Assembly: GCF_013415885.1 (NCBI RefSeq)
Contig: NZ_CP058910.1
Span: forward strand, 3,348,001-3,412,000
DNA from: Halosimplex rubrum
Lineage (GTDB): Archaea > Halobacteriota > Halobacteria > Halobacteriales > Haloarculaceae
DNA length: 64,000 bases
Reading direction: 5' to 3'
Part shown: piece by piece, positions 52,274-61,510 of the stretch
Position numbering within the stretch: position 1 is the first letter of the stretch
Layout: every line of letters starts with the position of its first letter
Program-made: the position numbers and the translations under genes
Notes under the pieces: generated by a model
Databases searched by the model: none
What the model saw: the letters and a program-made list of their open reading frames with translations, nothing else
What the model was told of the DNA's origin: nothing

Positions 52274-53179
52274 CTACTCGTTTTTCTTGCCGCCCTCGCA
52301 GATGTTCCCGGTGGCCCACACCTCGTTGTCTTCGGTGAGCTCGATCCCGATCCCGAGGCGGTTAATCTCGGGGTAGTCGAGCACGTCACGGTAGACCGGG
52401 TTCGACTTCCACTCCTGGAAGATGTCGCGCGCGACCGCGGTCTCGTTTTCGTGGTAGACCGTCTCGCCACCCTCCTCGTAGTTGCGGCCGGCGTAGGTCT
52501 TGTGGAGCACCTCGAACTGGTAGGCGTCGTTCTCGGGGTCGACGATGTACTGGGCGTCCTGCTTCTTGAACTTGCAGCGGTCGGCGAGGCCGAACGCGCG
52601 GTACCGCTCGCCCGTCGAGAGGCCGTTCGACTCGTGGACAAGCTCCCCGTTCTCCGACATCGCGACGCTGTGGTTCGTCGCCATGCGGTTTATCTGCTTG
52701 ACGAGGCTCCCGTTGGCGTTGGTGAACGGCTGGAGCCCCTTCCGGTCGCGCCAGTCGTTTATCATCCGGCGGAGCTCGAGTTCGATCTCCCGTTCCTCGA
52801 ACTTGCGGGGCAGGATCGGCGTCCGCGTCGGGATCGCCGTGGGCGTCGGCGTGACCGTCGGGGTCCCCGTGGCGGTCGGCGTGGGCGCCGACGTGGGCGT
52901 CACCGTCGGGAACGCCGTCGCCGTCCCGTTGGTTCCGTTCGCAGCGGTCCCGTTCCCGGTTCCGTTCGCCGCGGTCCCGTCACCGGCGGTCGTCGCGGCC
53001 GGTGTCGGCGTCGCCGCGGACCCGCCGTCACTTCCGTCGTCTGCGTCGTCCTCGCCGTCGTCGGGGGTCGGCGTGTCGCCGCCGCCACCGCCGAGGACCA
53101 TCGCACCCGCGATCCCCCCGATCACGAGCACGGCGACCACGGCGACGGCGCCACCGACGACCACCTTCCGATCGACCAT
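52274..53179 (-). CDS. Membrane-anchored CAP (SCP/TAPS) domain protein
   Basis: 301 aa. The N-terminal helix (about 7-32) is an anchor, followed by a Pro/Thr/Ala/Gly linker (about 35-125) that probably spans the cell surface layer. The CAP domain (about 130-295) starts with ELRRMINDWRDRKGLQPF, holds the catalytic-like MATNHSVAMSENGELVH (His) and ends with a cysteine pair (ADRC, NIC). Function in archaea is unknown. It lies between the sugar-acid operon and the bat-type regulator, on the same strand. Confidence 0.82.
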   Translation of the reverse strand: MVDRKVVVGGAVAVVAVLVIGGIAGAMVLGGGGGDTPTPDDGEDDADDGSDGGSAATPTPAATTAGDGTAANGTGNGTAANGTNGTATAFPTVTPTSAPTPTATGTPTVTPTPTAIPTRTPILPRKFEEREIELELRRMINDWRDRKGLQPFTNANGSLVKQINRMATNHSVAMSENGELVHESNGLSTGERYRAFGLADRCKFKKQDAQYIVDPENDAYQFEVLHKTYAGRNYEEGGETVYHENETAVARDIFQEWKSNPVYRDVLDYPEINRLGIGIELTEDNEVWATGNICEGGKKNE

Positions 53180-53246
53180 ACCGTTCGGTGCCCGAGTCGA
53201 GACTTAAATCTTCCCAATACACTACAGGAAGGTGATACGTCCGCGG

Positions 53247-53360
53247 TCACCGGGGCCGTTCGAGCAGGCGGTCGACCCGCGCCGCCGCCTCGTCGATAGC
53301 GGCCTCGTCGGTGGCGTGAGAGAGCCGGACGTCGTGAACCGCGCGACACTCGGACGACCC
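53247..53360 (-). pseudogene. Possible C-terminal gene remnant
   Basis: Directly after the bat-type regulator stop, in the same frame, 37 codons run to a stop at 53247-53249. The peptide contains VHDVRLSHATDEAAIDEA..., an orderly amphipathic pattern with haloarchaeal composition, unlike noise. It has no start of its own and resembles the end of a larger enzyme (an aminotransferase-like C terminus is a guess). It may be a decayed gene tail or a readthrough extension. Confidence 0.35.
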
Positions 53361-54023
53361 TCAAGCGCGCATCGCGGGCGTGCGCTCGTCGACCGGGTCC
53401 GTCTCGTCGACGAACTCCTTGACGATCTTCTCCTCGGCGCGGTGGAGCGTCTCGCTGCAGGTCGACTTGGCGATGTCGGACTCGTCGGCCAGCTCGGTGA
53501 GCGTACACTCGCGGGGCGTGTCGTAGTACCCCTCCTCGACCGCGGTCTGGACGAGCCGGAGCTGTTTGGGCGTGAGCAGCTGCTCGGTCTCCATCTCCTG
53601 GCGGACGGCCATGACCTCGAACTCGATGCCGAACTGCCGGAGCTGGTCGCCGAGCGCCGAGAGCCGGTCCCGGGGCGCCGTGACCTCCCACTCGACGCTC
53701 CCGTCGACGACGGAGAAGGGGAGTTCCAGCGGCGTCCCGGCGTTGCGCACCGGTAGCAGGAGGACCGGGTTCGAGGTCTCGAACTGCACCAGCGCCGTCT
53801 CCGCCGTCCGCTGGAGGAACTCCGTGTTCGTCACCGCCTCGTAGTCGTCCATCGCCAACACGACCTCCTCGACGGCGTCGGCGGTTATCTCCGCCAGCGC
53901 GACGCCGCCCTCGTCCTTCGGGAAGACCGTGAGGATCTCGAACTGTGCGTCCGGGTAGTCGCGCGACAACTCGCCGATCCACACCGAGTCCGGCACGGTG
54001 ATCTCCAGATTGGCCCGCGGCAT
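53361..54023 (-). CDS. Bat-type (HTH_10) transcriptional regulator
   Basis: 220 aa. The N-terminal 150 residues are the bacterio-opsin activator sensory-like domain (NLEITVPDSVWIGELSRDYPDAQFEIL). The HTH_10 near the C terminus is clear: LTPKQLRLVQTAVEEGYYDTPRECTLTELADESDIAKSTCSETLHRAEEKIVKEF. It is divergent from the TIM-barrel isomerase gene, so it is a good candidate regulator of the sugar-acid genes. The shared spacer carries two dyads. Confidence 0.9.
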   Translation of the reverse strand: MPRANLEITVPDSVWIGELSRDYPDAQFEILTVFPKDEGGVALAEITADAVEEVVLAMDDYEAVTNTEFLQRTAETALVQFETSNPVLLLPVRNAGTPLELPFSVVDGSVEWEVTAPRDRLSALGDQLRQFGIEFEVMAVRQEMETEQLLTPKQLRLVQTAVEEGYYDTPRECTLTELADESDIAKSTCSETLHRAEEKIVKEFVDETDPVDERTPAMRA

Positions 54024-54055
54024 GTGTGACCCTTACGCGGCGCGAGGACTATCAG

Positions 54056-54067
54056 TGTTCGCGAACA
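54056..54067. promoter_or_regulatory. Perfect 12-bp palindrome upstream of the bat-type regulator
   Basis: TGTTCGCGAACA is a perfect palindrome next to an AT-rich TATTC element, in the 165-bp spacer between the regulator and the divergent isomerase gene. It is a likely operator of a dimeric HTH protein. Confidence 0.5.
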
Positions 54068-54101
54068 TATTCGGCTCGTTCCCCCGAGTCGGTCCGGTCG
54101 A

Positions 54102-54116
54102 CCGAACGTCGTTCGG
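54102..54116. promoter_or_regulatory. Second inverted repeat CCGAAC-GTC-GTTCGG
   Basis: A 6-bp perfect inverted repeat with a 3-nt spacer in the same divergent spacer, 35 bp right of the 12-bp palindrome. It shares the GTTCG/CGAAC half-site with it, suggesting one protein binding twice. Confidence 0.45.
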
Positions 54117-54188
54117 GGGCGCGCGGGACAACCGGCGGAGACTGCTCCCTCCGGCAGGGGTTTGCGGGGTCGTCCGGTACTCCGTCGT

Positions 54189-55025
54189 ATGCGACTCGGA
54201 GGACCGGTCTTCGCCGACTACGAGACCCCGGAGGAGTGGATCGACGCGCTGGACGACCTCGGGTACGGGGCGGCCTACTGCCCCGTCGACCCGGGCGCCG
54301 ACCCGGAAACCGTCCGCGCCTACCGCGAGGCGGCCGCCGACGCGGACGTGGTGATCGCCGAAGTCGGCGCCTGGGGGGTGAACCCGGTCGGTCCGGATCC
54401 CGACGAGCGCGCCGACGCCGTCGGTTCCTGCGCCCGTCACCTCGAACTCGCGGACGCGATAGGCGCGAACTGCGCCGTCAACGTCGCCGGCTCCCGCGGG
54501 GACTCGTGGGCCGGTCCCCACCCCGAGAACTTCGACGCCGACACCTTCGATCTGGTCGTCGAGTCTGTGCAGGCGATCGTCGACGCGGCCGACCCCGACG
54601 CGGCCAGCTACACCCTCGAAGCGATGCCGACGATGGTGCCCGACTCCGTCGAGAGCTACCGCCGCCTGCTCGACGCGGTCGACCGCGACGCGTTCGCCGT
54701 TCACTTCGACCCGGTCAACCTCGTCGCGTCGCCGCGCCGCTACGCCGACACCGCCGGCCTCGTCGAGGCGTTCGTCGACGAGTTCGACGACGCGATACAG
54801 TGCGTCCACCTCAAAGACGTGACGATGGGTGACGACCCGCTCGTCCACCTCTCGGAGGTGCCGCCGGGCGAGGGGGACCTCGACTACCCCTCCCTCCTCC
54901 GGGCGCTCGGCGACCTCGACGACGACCTGCCGATCATGCTGGAACACCTCGACGGTCCCGGGGAGTACGAACGGGCGGCCGACCACGTCCGGAGCGTCGC
55001 CGACGAGGTCGGTGCGACGGTCTGA
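54189..55025 (+). CDS. TIM-barrel sugar phosphate isomerase/epimerase
   Basis: 278 aa from ATG 54189. The AP-endonuclease-2-like barrel is seen in the metal-site residues: YTLEAMP (Glu), FAVHFDPVNLV (His/Asp), CVHLKDVTM (His) and MLEHLDGPGEYERA (Glu). Members isomerise or epimerise keto sugars or inositol derivatives. The exact substrate is unknown. It is divergent from the bat-type regulator and converges on a dehydrogenase gene. Confidence 0.85.
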   Translation: MRLGGPVFADYETPEEWIDALDDLGYGAAYCPVDPGADPETVRAYREAAADADVVIAEVGAWGVNPVGPDPDERADAVGSCARHLELADAIGANCAVNVAGSRGDSWAGPHPENFDADTFDLVVESVQAIVDAADPDAASYTLEAMPTMVPDSVESYRRLLDAVDRDAFAVHFDPVNLVASPRRYADTAGLVEAFVDEFDDAIQCVHLKDVTMGDDPLVHLSEVPPGEGDLDYPSLLRALGDLDDDLPIMLEHLDGPGEYERAADHVRSVADEVGATV

Positions 55026-55056
55026 ACGACGGAGCCGCGACCGGACACCCGACCGC

Positions 55057-56040
55057 TCACCGCGTCATCGTCGCCCACTGCTCGCGGGGGATGCGATGGT
55101 CGAGCGACCCCCCGTCCCTCCAGCGCTCGATGTCGTCGAGGACCGCGGCCGTCAGCGGCGGCCGGATCTGCGAGCCGCCGACGTGGGGCGTCGCGACGAC
55201 GTTCTCCAGGTCCCGGAGTTCGTGGTCGGTCGGGAGCGGCTCCTCGTGGTACACGTCCAGCGCCGCCGCGATCCTGCCCGCGCGGAGTTCCGAGAGGAAG
55301 GCGGCCTCCTCGACGATCTCGGCTCGGGCGGTGTTGAGGAGGAGTCCGCCGTCGGGGACCCGCGCGAGTCCGTCGGCGTCGACCATTCCGACGGTCTCGT
55401 CCGTGCGAGCGGCGTGGATCGAGACCACCGCCGAGTCCAGCGCCGCGTCGAGGTCCCCGAGCGACGCGAAGGGCCACGCCGAGAGCGCCGCTGGTTCGAC
55501 GTACGGGTCGTAGACGGTCACGTCGGGCTCGAACGACGCGAGGTGGTCGAGCAGTTTCCGCCCGATCGTCCCGAGGCCGACCAGCCCCACCTCGGCGTCG
55601 TGGAGCGTCCGGATGTCGGGCCCGCCCGGGTCCCACGCGCCCTCGGCCATCGACCGGTCGAGCGACGGGACCGACCGCAGGTGACCGAGCAGCAGCGCGA
55701 GCGCGTGCTCGGCGGTGTGGTCGGCCATCACGTCGTTGGCGCTGACGACCGCGACCCCGGCGTCGTAGACGGCCTCCGCGACGACCGGCGCGACGCTCCC
55801 GCCGGTGTGCGCTACCAGTCCGAGGTCGGCGGCGGCCTCGACGACTTCGGCGGTGACCCGCGGGCTCTCCCAGCCCGTCACGAGGGCGTCGACGCCGTCG
55901 ATCCGGTCGACGAGATCCGACTCCGATATGGACCGGTCGGCCCACTCGACGGTTCCGAGCGATTCGAGACGGGCGCGCAGGTCCGGCGGGAAGAACGACT
56001 CGCGGAGGTCACCGGGTGGGAGCGTAACGAGGGCGTCCAT
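55057..56040 (-). CDS. D-isomer-specific 2-hydroxyacid dehydrogenase
   Basis: 327 aa from ATG 56040. The NAD-binding motif is GLVGLGTIGRKLL (about 152-164). The catalytic Arg (LNTARAEIV), Glu (EEPLP) and His (TPHVGG) are all present. It interconverts a 2-ketoacid and a D-2-hydroxyacid. Placed with uxuA and a TIM-barrel isomerase, it may handle a sugar-acid intermediate such as a keto-acid. A TATA-like box lies 24-31 bp upstream. Confidence 0.9.
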   Translation of the reverse strand: MDALVTLPPGDLRESFFPPDLRARLESLGTVEWADRSISESDLVDRIDGVDALVTGWESPRVTAEVVEAAADLGLVAHTGGSVAPVVAEAVYDAGVAVVSANDVMADHTAEHALALLLGHLRSVPSLDRSMAEGAWDPGGPDIRTLHDAEVGLVGLGTIGRKLLDHLASFEPDVTVYDPYVEPAALSAWPFASLGDLDAALDSAVVSIHAARTDETVGMVDADGLARVPDGGLLLNTARAEIVEEAAFLSELRAGRIAAALDVYHEEPLPTDHELRDLENVVATPHVGGSQIRPPLTAAVLDDIERWRDGGSLDHRIPREQWATMTR

Positions 56041-56063
56041 GCCACCGATCCCCCGGCCGGCGG

Positions 56064-56071
56064 ACAAAAAT
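56064..56071 (-). promoter_or_regulatory. TATA-like box of the hydroxyacid dehydrogenase
   Basis: ATTTTTGT on the minus strand is 24-31 bp upstream of ATG 56040. Confidence 0.5.
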
Positions 56072-56126
56072 CGACCGACTCGGTCGGCTCGCGGACCGTG
56101 CGACTACCCCGGGCGGCGGCGAGGGG

Positions 56127-57017
56127 TCACTGTTCGTCGTTCGCGGGCTGGAACGCCCGCTCCGTGGCGTCGTTGAGCAGCTCCCAGTACCGCAGCAGCG
56201 TCGCGGCGTGCCCCTCCTCGGGGCCCGCACGGCGGACGGTCGCCTTGTACGCCTCGTGGACGGCCGCGTTGATCGGGAGGGCGGTCCCGGTCTCCCGGGC
56301 TACATCGCGCGCGTAGCCGATGTCCTTGTGCCAGATCGCGAGCCCGCCGAGCCCCTCGATGCCCTGGGCGAACTCCCGGTCGAGGAGTCGCTCGGACACG
56401 TCCATGCCGAAGAAGTCGCGCAGATGCGCGGGGTCGACGCCGTTGTCCCGCGTGAACTCGACGATCTCCGCGTCGAGCGCGTTCCGGCCGGCGTAGCGCA
56501 TCTGGAGGGCGAGTTTCAGGACCGTCGCCGTCCCGGCCGCGCCGACGTGGAGGTGGTCGTCGCTCAGGACCGCGATCAGGTCGCGGGCCGACTCGTAGGC
56601 CGCCTCCGTCCCGCCGACCATCATGTGCGCGCCGTCCCGGGGCGCCGCGCGAGTGATCGGCGCCTCGACGAACGCCGCGTCGCGGCTCTCGCACCACCGC
56701 TCGCAGTCCCGGGAGGTGTCCGGGCGGGTCGTCGTCGCGTCGACGACGGTCTGCCCCGTCGAGAGCGCCCCGAGGACTCCGTCGTCGCTCTCCATCACCG
56801 CCTCGACCTCCGGCGTGCCGGGAAGCGCGAGGACGACGAACTCCGACCGGCGCGTCAGGTCAGCGGGGCTGTCGGCCGCGGTCGCGCCGCGCTCGGTCGC
56901 GGCGGCGACCTGCGATTCGTCCACGTCGTAGGCGACGGTGTCGTACTCGGTGTCGGCCAGCCGATCGAGGAACCGTTTCCCGATGTAGCCGACGCCGACC
57001 ACTCCGACTGTGGGCAT
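56127..57017 (-). CDS. 3-hydroxyisobutyrate dehydrogenase-like NAD(P) oxidoreductase
   Basis: 296 aa from ATG 57017. The Rossmann start VGVVGVGYIGKRFLDRL, the substrate-site segment FVEAPITRAAPRDGAHMMVGG and the catalytic lysine in LKLALQMRYAGRNALDAE match beta-hydroxyacid dehydrogenases (tartronate semialdehyde reductase, 3-HIBDH). It lies next to the 2-hydroxyacid dehydrogenase on the same strand, so it may act in the same sugar-acid pathway. A TATA box lies 25-31 bp upstream. Confidence 0.88.
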   Translation of the reverse strand: MPTVGVVGVGYIGKRFLDRLADTEYDTVAYDVDESQVAAATERGATAADSPADLTRRSEFVVLALPGTPEVEAVMESDDGVLGALSTGQTVVDATTTRPDTSRDCERWCESRDAAFVEAPITRAAPRDGAHMMVGGTEAAYESARDLIAVLSDDHLHVGAAGTATVLKLALQMRYAGRNALDAEIVEFTRDNGVDPAHLRDFFGMDVSERLLDREFAQGIEGLGGLAIWHKDIGYARDVARETGTALPINAAVHEAYKATVRRAGPEEGHAATLLRYWELLNDATERAFQPANDEQ

Positions 57018-57041
57018 GTGACGACGGACGCCCACCGAGCG

Positions 57042-57048
57042 CATAAAC
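57042..57048 (-). promoter_or_regulatory. TATA box of the beta-hydroxyacid dehydrogenase
   Basis: GTTTATG on the minus strand is 25-31 bp upstream of ATG 57017. Confidence 0.55.
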
Positions 57049-57111
57049 GTTCGAGTCGGCGACGATCCCGCTGGTTCCCGCTCACCCTCGACCGCTCGAA
57101 CGGCCCCGCGT

Positions 57112-59367
<2,256 letters not shown>

Positions 59368-59390
59368 ACGCCTTCTACCCGACTGAGTCA

Positions 59391-59397
59391 GTAAAGC
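59391..59397 (-). promoter_or_regulatory. TATA-like box of the malic enzyme gene
   Basis: GCTTTAC on the minus strand is 24-30 bp upstream of ATG 59367. Confidence 0.45.
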
Positions 59398-59470
59398 TAT
59401 GTGATGGACGCAATTGCGGCGAGCGACCCGACGGCCTCGCTGTCGCTCGTCGGTTCGAGTATCGAAGGAT

Positions 59471-59544
59471 GCTCCGTCAGGGATTCGAACCCTGGTCCTT
59501 GCCGTGAGAGGGCAAGATGATTGGCCGGACTACACCAACGGAGC
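59471..59544 (-). tRNA. tRNA-Glu (anticodon CUC)
   Basis: 74 nt. The acceptor stem pairs GCTCCGT with ACGGAGC, the T arm holds GGTTCGAATCC, and the anticodon stem TTGCC/GGCAA encloses the loop CTCTCAC with anticodon CUC (reads GAG). CCA is not encoded, as usual in haloarchaea, and no intron is present. No integrase gene or attachment repeat lies near it, so it is not an occupied integration site in this window. Confidence 0.95.
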
Positions 59545-59632
59545 GCACACGCCCTCTGTGTGTACCAAATCGTAGCGAGGATACGGGTTTAACGGTTGCG
59601 CTTCGGACCCGTATCGGTACGCCGTCGCACAC

Positions 59633-60223
59633 TCACTCGTCGTCGAACGGGGAGCCCGCCGCTTCCGGTTCGTTACCGCTGAGGCTGATGATGTTCTCCC
59701 GGCCGACTCGGAGCTTGCTGATCGCTTCCTCCTCCTCCATCTCCGAGAGGAGCATGCTGACCTTGGACTTCGACCAGCCGGTTTCGTCGACGATCCGGGC
59801 CTGTTTCATCCGACCCTCGTTCGATTCGAGGATGTCGACGATGAGTTCCCGATCCGTCTTGCCCGCGGGCTCGTCGGGTTCGGTCTTCGACTCGGCCGTC
59901 GGATCCGGTTCGGACGGGGCCTCGGTCGTCGCCGGGCCGTCCGGTTCGGTCGTCGAGCCGCCTTCGGAGGAACTCCCGGTCGAGCCGAGCGACGGGAGCC
60001 CGGAGTGCCAGGCGGCGACGCCGCCGAGGCCGAGGACGACCAGAACCACGGCGGCGACCATCATGCCGCCGACATCGCCCGCGCTGGCGGACTGTAGGAC
60101 GCCGACCGGCGGCTCGGCGACGGTCGAGAACGACGGCGACCCGCGCGCGTCGGTCGCTCGCGCTGTCCCGGCCCCGGCCGCCAGTGCTCCCCCGACAGCG
60201 TCGCCGCCCAACCACTGCAGCAT
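59633..60223 (-). CDS. Membrane-anchored winged-helix protein
   Basis: 196 aa. An N-terminal region includes one membrane helix (about 50-70, DVGGMMVAAVVLVVLGLGGVAAW), then a Ser/Thr/Pro/Glu linker (about 78-122), and a C-terminal winged helix (about 123-185: DRELIVDILESNEGRMKQARIVDETGWSKSKVSMLLSEMEEEEAISKLRVGRENII). The build suggests a membrane-tethered regulator or one released by cleavage. A strong TATA box lies 24-31 bp upstream. Confidence 0.8.
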   Translation of the reverse strand: MLQWLGGDAVGGALAAGAGTARATDARGSPSFSTVAEPPVGVLQSASAGDVGGMMVAAVVLVVLGLGGVAAWHSGLPSLGSTGSSSEGGSTTEPDGPATTEAPSEPDPTAESKTEPDEPAGKTDRELIVDILESNEGRMKQARIVDETGWSKSKVSMLLSEMEEEEAISKLRVGRENIISLSGNEPEAAGSPFDDE

Positions 60224-60246
60224 CTATCGTAACATGCCGAGGTCGG

Positions 60247-60254
60247 TATAAAAA
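60247..60254 (-). promoter_or_regulatory. TATA box of the membrane-anchored winged-helix gene
   Basis: TTTTTATA on the minus strand is 24-31 bp upstream of ATG 60223, one of the best TATA matches in the window. Confidence 0.6.
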
Positions 60255-60307
60255 CGCTGTGAATACGCGTATTTCCCGCCCGTCGATCGCCGGACGAGAG
60301 CGGGGCC

Positions 60308-61360
60308 TCAGGCGAGCCCGACGGTCGGGACGGCGGCCTGCTGGAACACGCCCGCGAGGTCCAGCAGCGCGACGAGCAGCGTGGTGACGACGATGGCCAC
60401 GGACGGCGGGTCGAGGTGGGTGTCGGCGTGGGCGTACAGGACGCGCTGGGCGAGTTCGCCGACCAGGCCGGCGAGGACGCCGAAGGCGCCGCCGACGAGG
60501 ACCGCGACGGTCGGGCCGGCGTTCGGGAGCGCGAGCGCGGCGATGCCGGCGGGCAGCGCCATGTGGTGGGTGACGGGGAACCGCTCGACGCCGGCGGTCA
60601 GGAAGAGGAGTCCGGTGGCGGCGATGCCGAACGCGAGGAAGTAACTCCCCGTGGCGACGGCGACGAAGCCGCCGAAGACGCCGACGACGAGCCCCAGGAC
60701 GGAGACGGAGAGCCACTCGGACTGGTAGGGGAGCCACGGTTCGACGACGTACCGGCCGGCCAGCGACCGGGCGCCGTCGCCGTCGGCGGCCATCCGCCGG
60801 TCGCCGTCGCGGTACGGCGACATGTCGAGCAGGTCGGTGTCGAGGCGGCCCAGGAGCGGGTAGCCGAAGACGGCCCGGTGGAGCAGCGCGGAGACGACGA
60901 CGCTGGCGGCGACCGGGTCCCAGGGCAGCCCCAGTCGGAGCGACAGCCCAGCGAGCCAGTAGCCGAGGACGCCGAAGACGCCGCCGACCGCCAGCGCGCC
61001 CGGTCGCGGTCCGAGCGGCGCCGCGAGGTGCTTGGCCTCGTGGTAGGGGAAGTCGGTGTCGAGGTGGCCCTTGCGGCCGGCGTAGGCGGCGGCCGCGGCA
61101 CCGCCCGCGAACGCGACGTGCGGTCCCAGAACCGGTCCGTAGCCGACCAGGCCGGTGACGCCCGCGTTCGCGAGGTCGGCCGAATCGGCGACGAGCGGCG
61201 AGCCGCCCGCGCCGCTCGTGACGCGTGCGATCTCGCCGACCGTGACGACGAGTCCGGCGAGACCGTAGGCCGCGTAGCCGCCGAGCGCCGCGCCCACGGC
61301 ACCGCCGGCGAACGCCACGAGCAACACGTCGATCGCGAGCAAGCCGCCGTCAACTGCCAT
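60308..61360 (-). CDS. DUF7973-like multi-pass membrane protein
   Basis: 350 aa from ATG 61360. About nine or ten hydrophobic helices with several Gly-rich interfaces. Conserved polar turns include GHLDTDFPYHEAKHLAAPLG and RFPVTHHMALPAG, with His residues that could bind metal or pyrophosphate. I know it only as a conserved haloarchaeal family of unknown function. It is followed by the AglB gene upstream on the same strand. Confidence 0.65.
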   Translation of the reverse strand: MAVDGGLLAIDVLLVAFAGGAVGAALGGYAAYGLAGLVVTVGEIARVTSGAGGSPLVADSADLANAGVTGLVGYGPVLGPHVAFAGGAAAAAYAGRKGHLDTDFPYHEAKHLAAPLGPRPGALAVGGVFGVLGYWLAGLSLRLGLPWDPVAASVVVSALLHRAVFGYPLLGRLDTDLLDMSPYRDGDRRMAADGDGARSLAGRYVVEPWLPYQSEWLSVSVLGLVVGVFGGFVAVATGSYFLAFGIAATGLLFLTAGVERFPVTHHMALPAGIAALALPNAGPTVAVLVGGAFGVLAGLVGELAQRVLYAHADTHLDPPSVAIVVTTLLVALLDLAGVFQQAAVPTVGLA

Positions 61361-61510
61361 CGGTCTCACCCGCCGGCGCGCCCGGTCGAGGCACACGGCC
61401 GGGCCGACCGCACTGTCGTGTCATAGGGGACGAGAGTCGGAGCCGGTAGTTAGTACTGACGGATACCCGACGCGGGTCGAAGGAAAGAGCGTGCGTCGTT
61501 CGGTTCGCGG

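Noticed and set aside
59471-59544. tRNA-Glu as an integration site
   Set aside because: No integrase gene, no direct repeat of the tRNA end, and ordinary genes on both sides.
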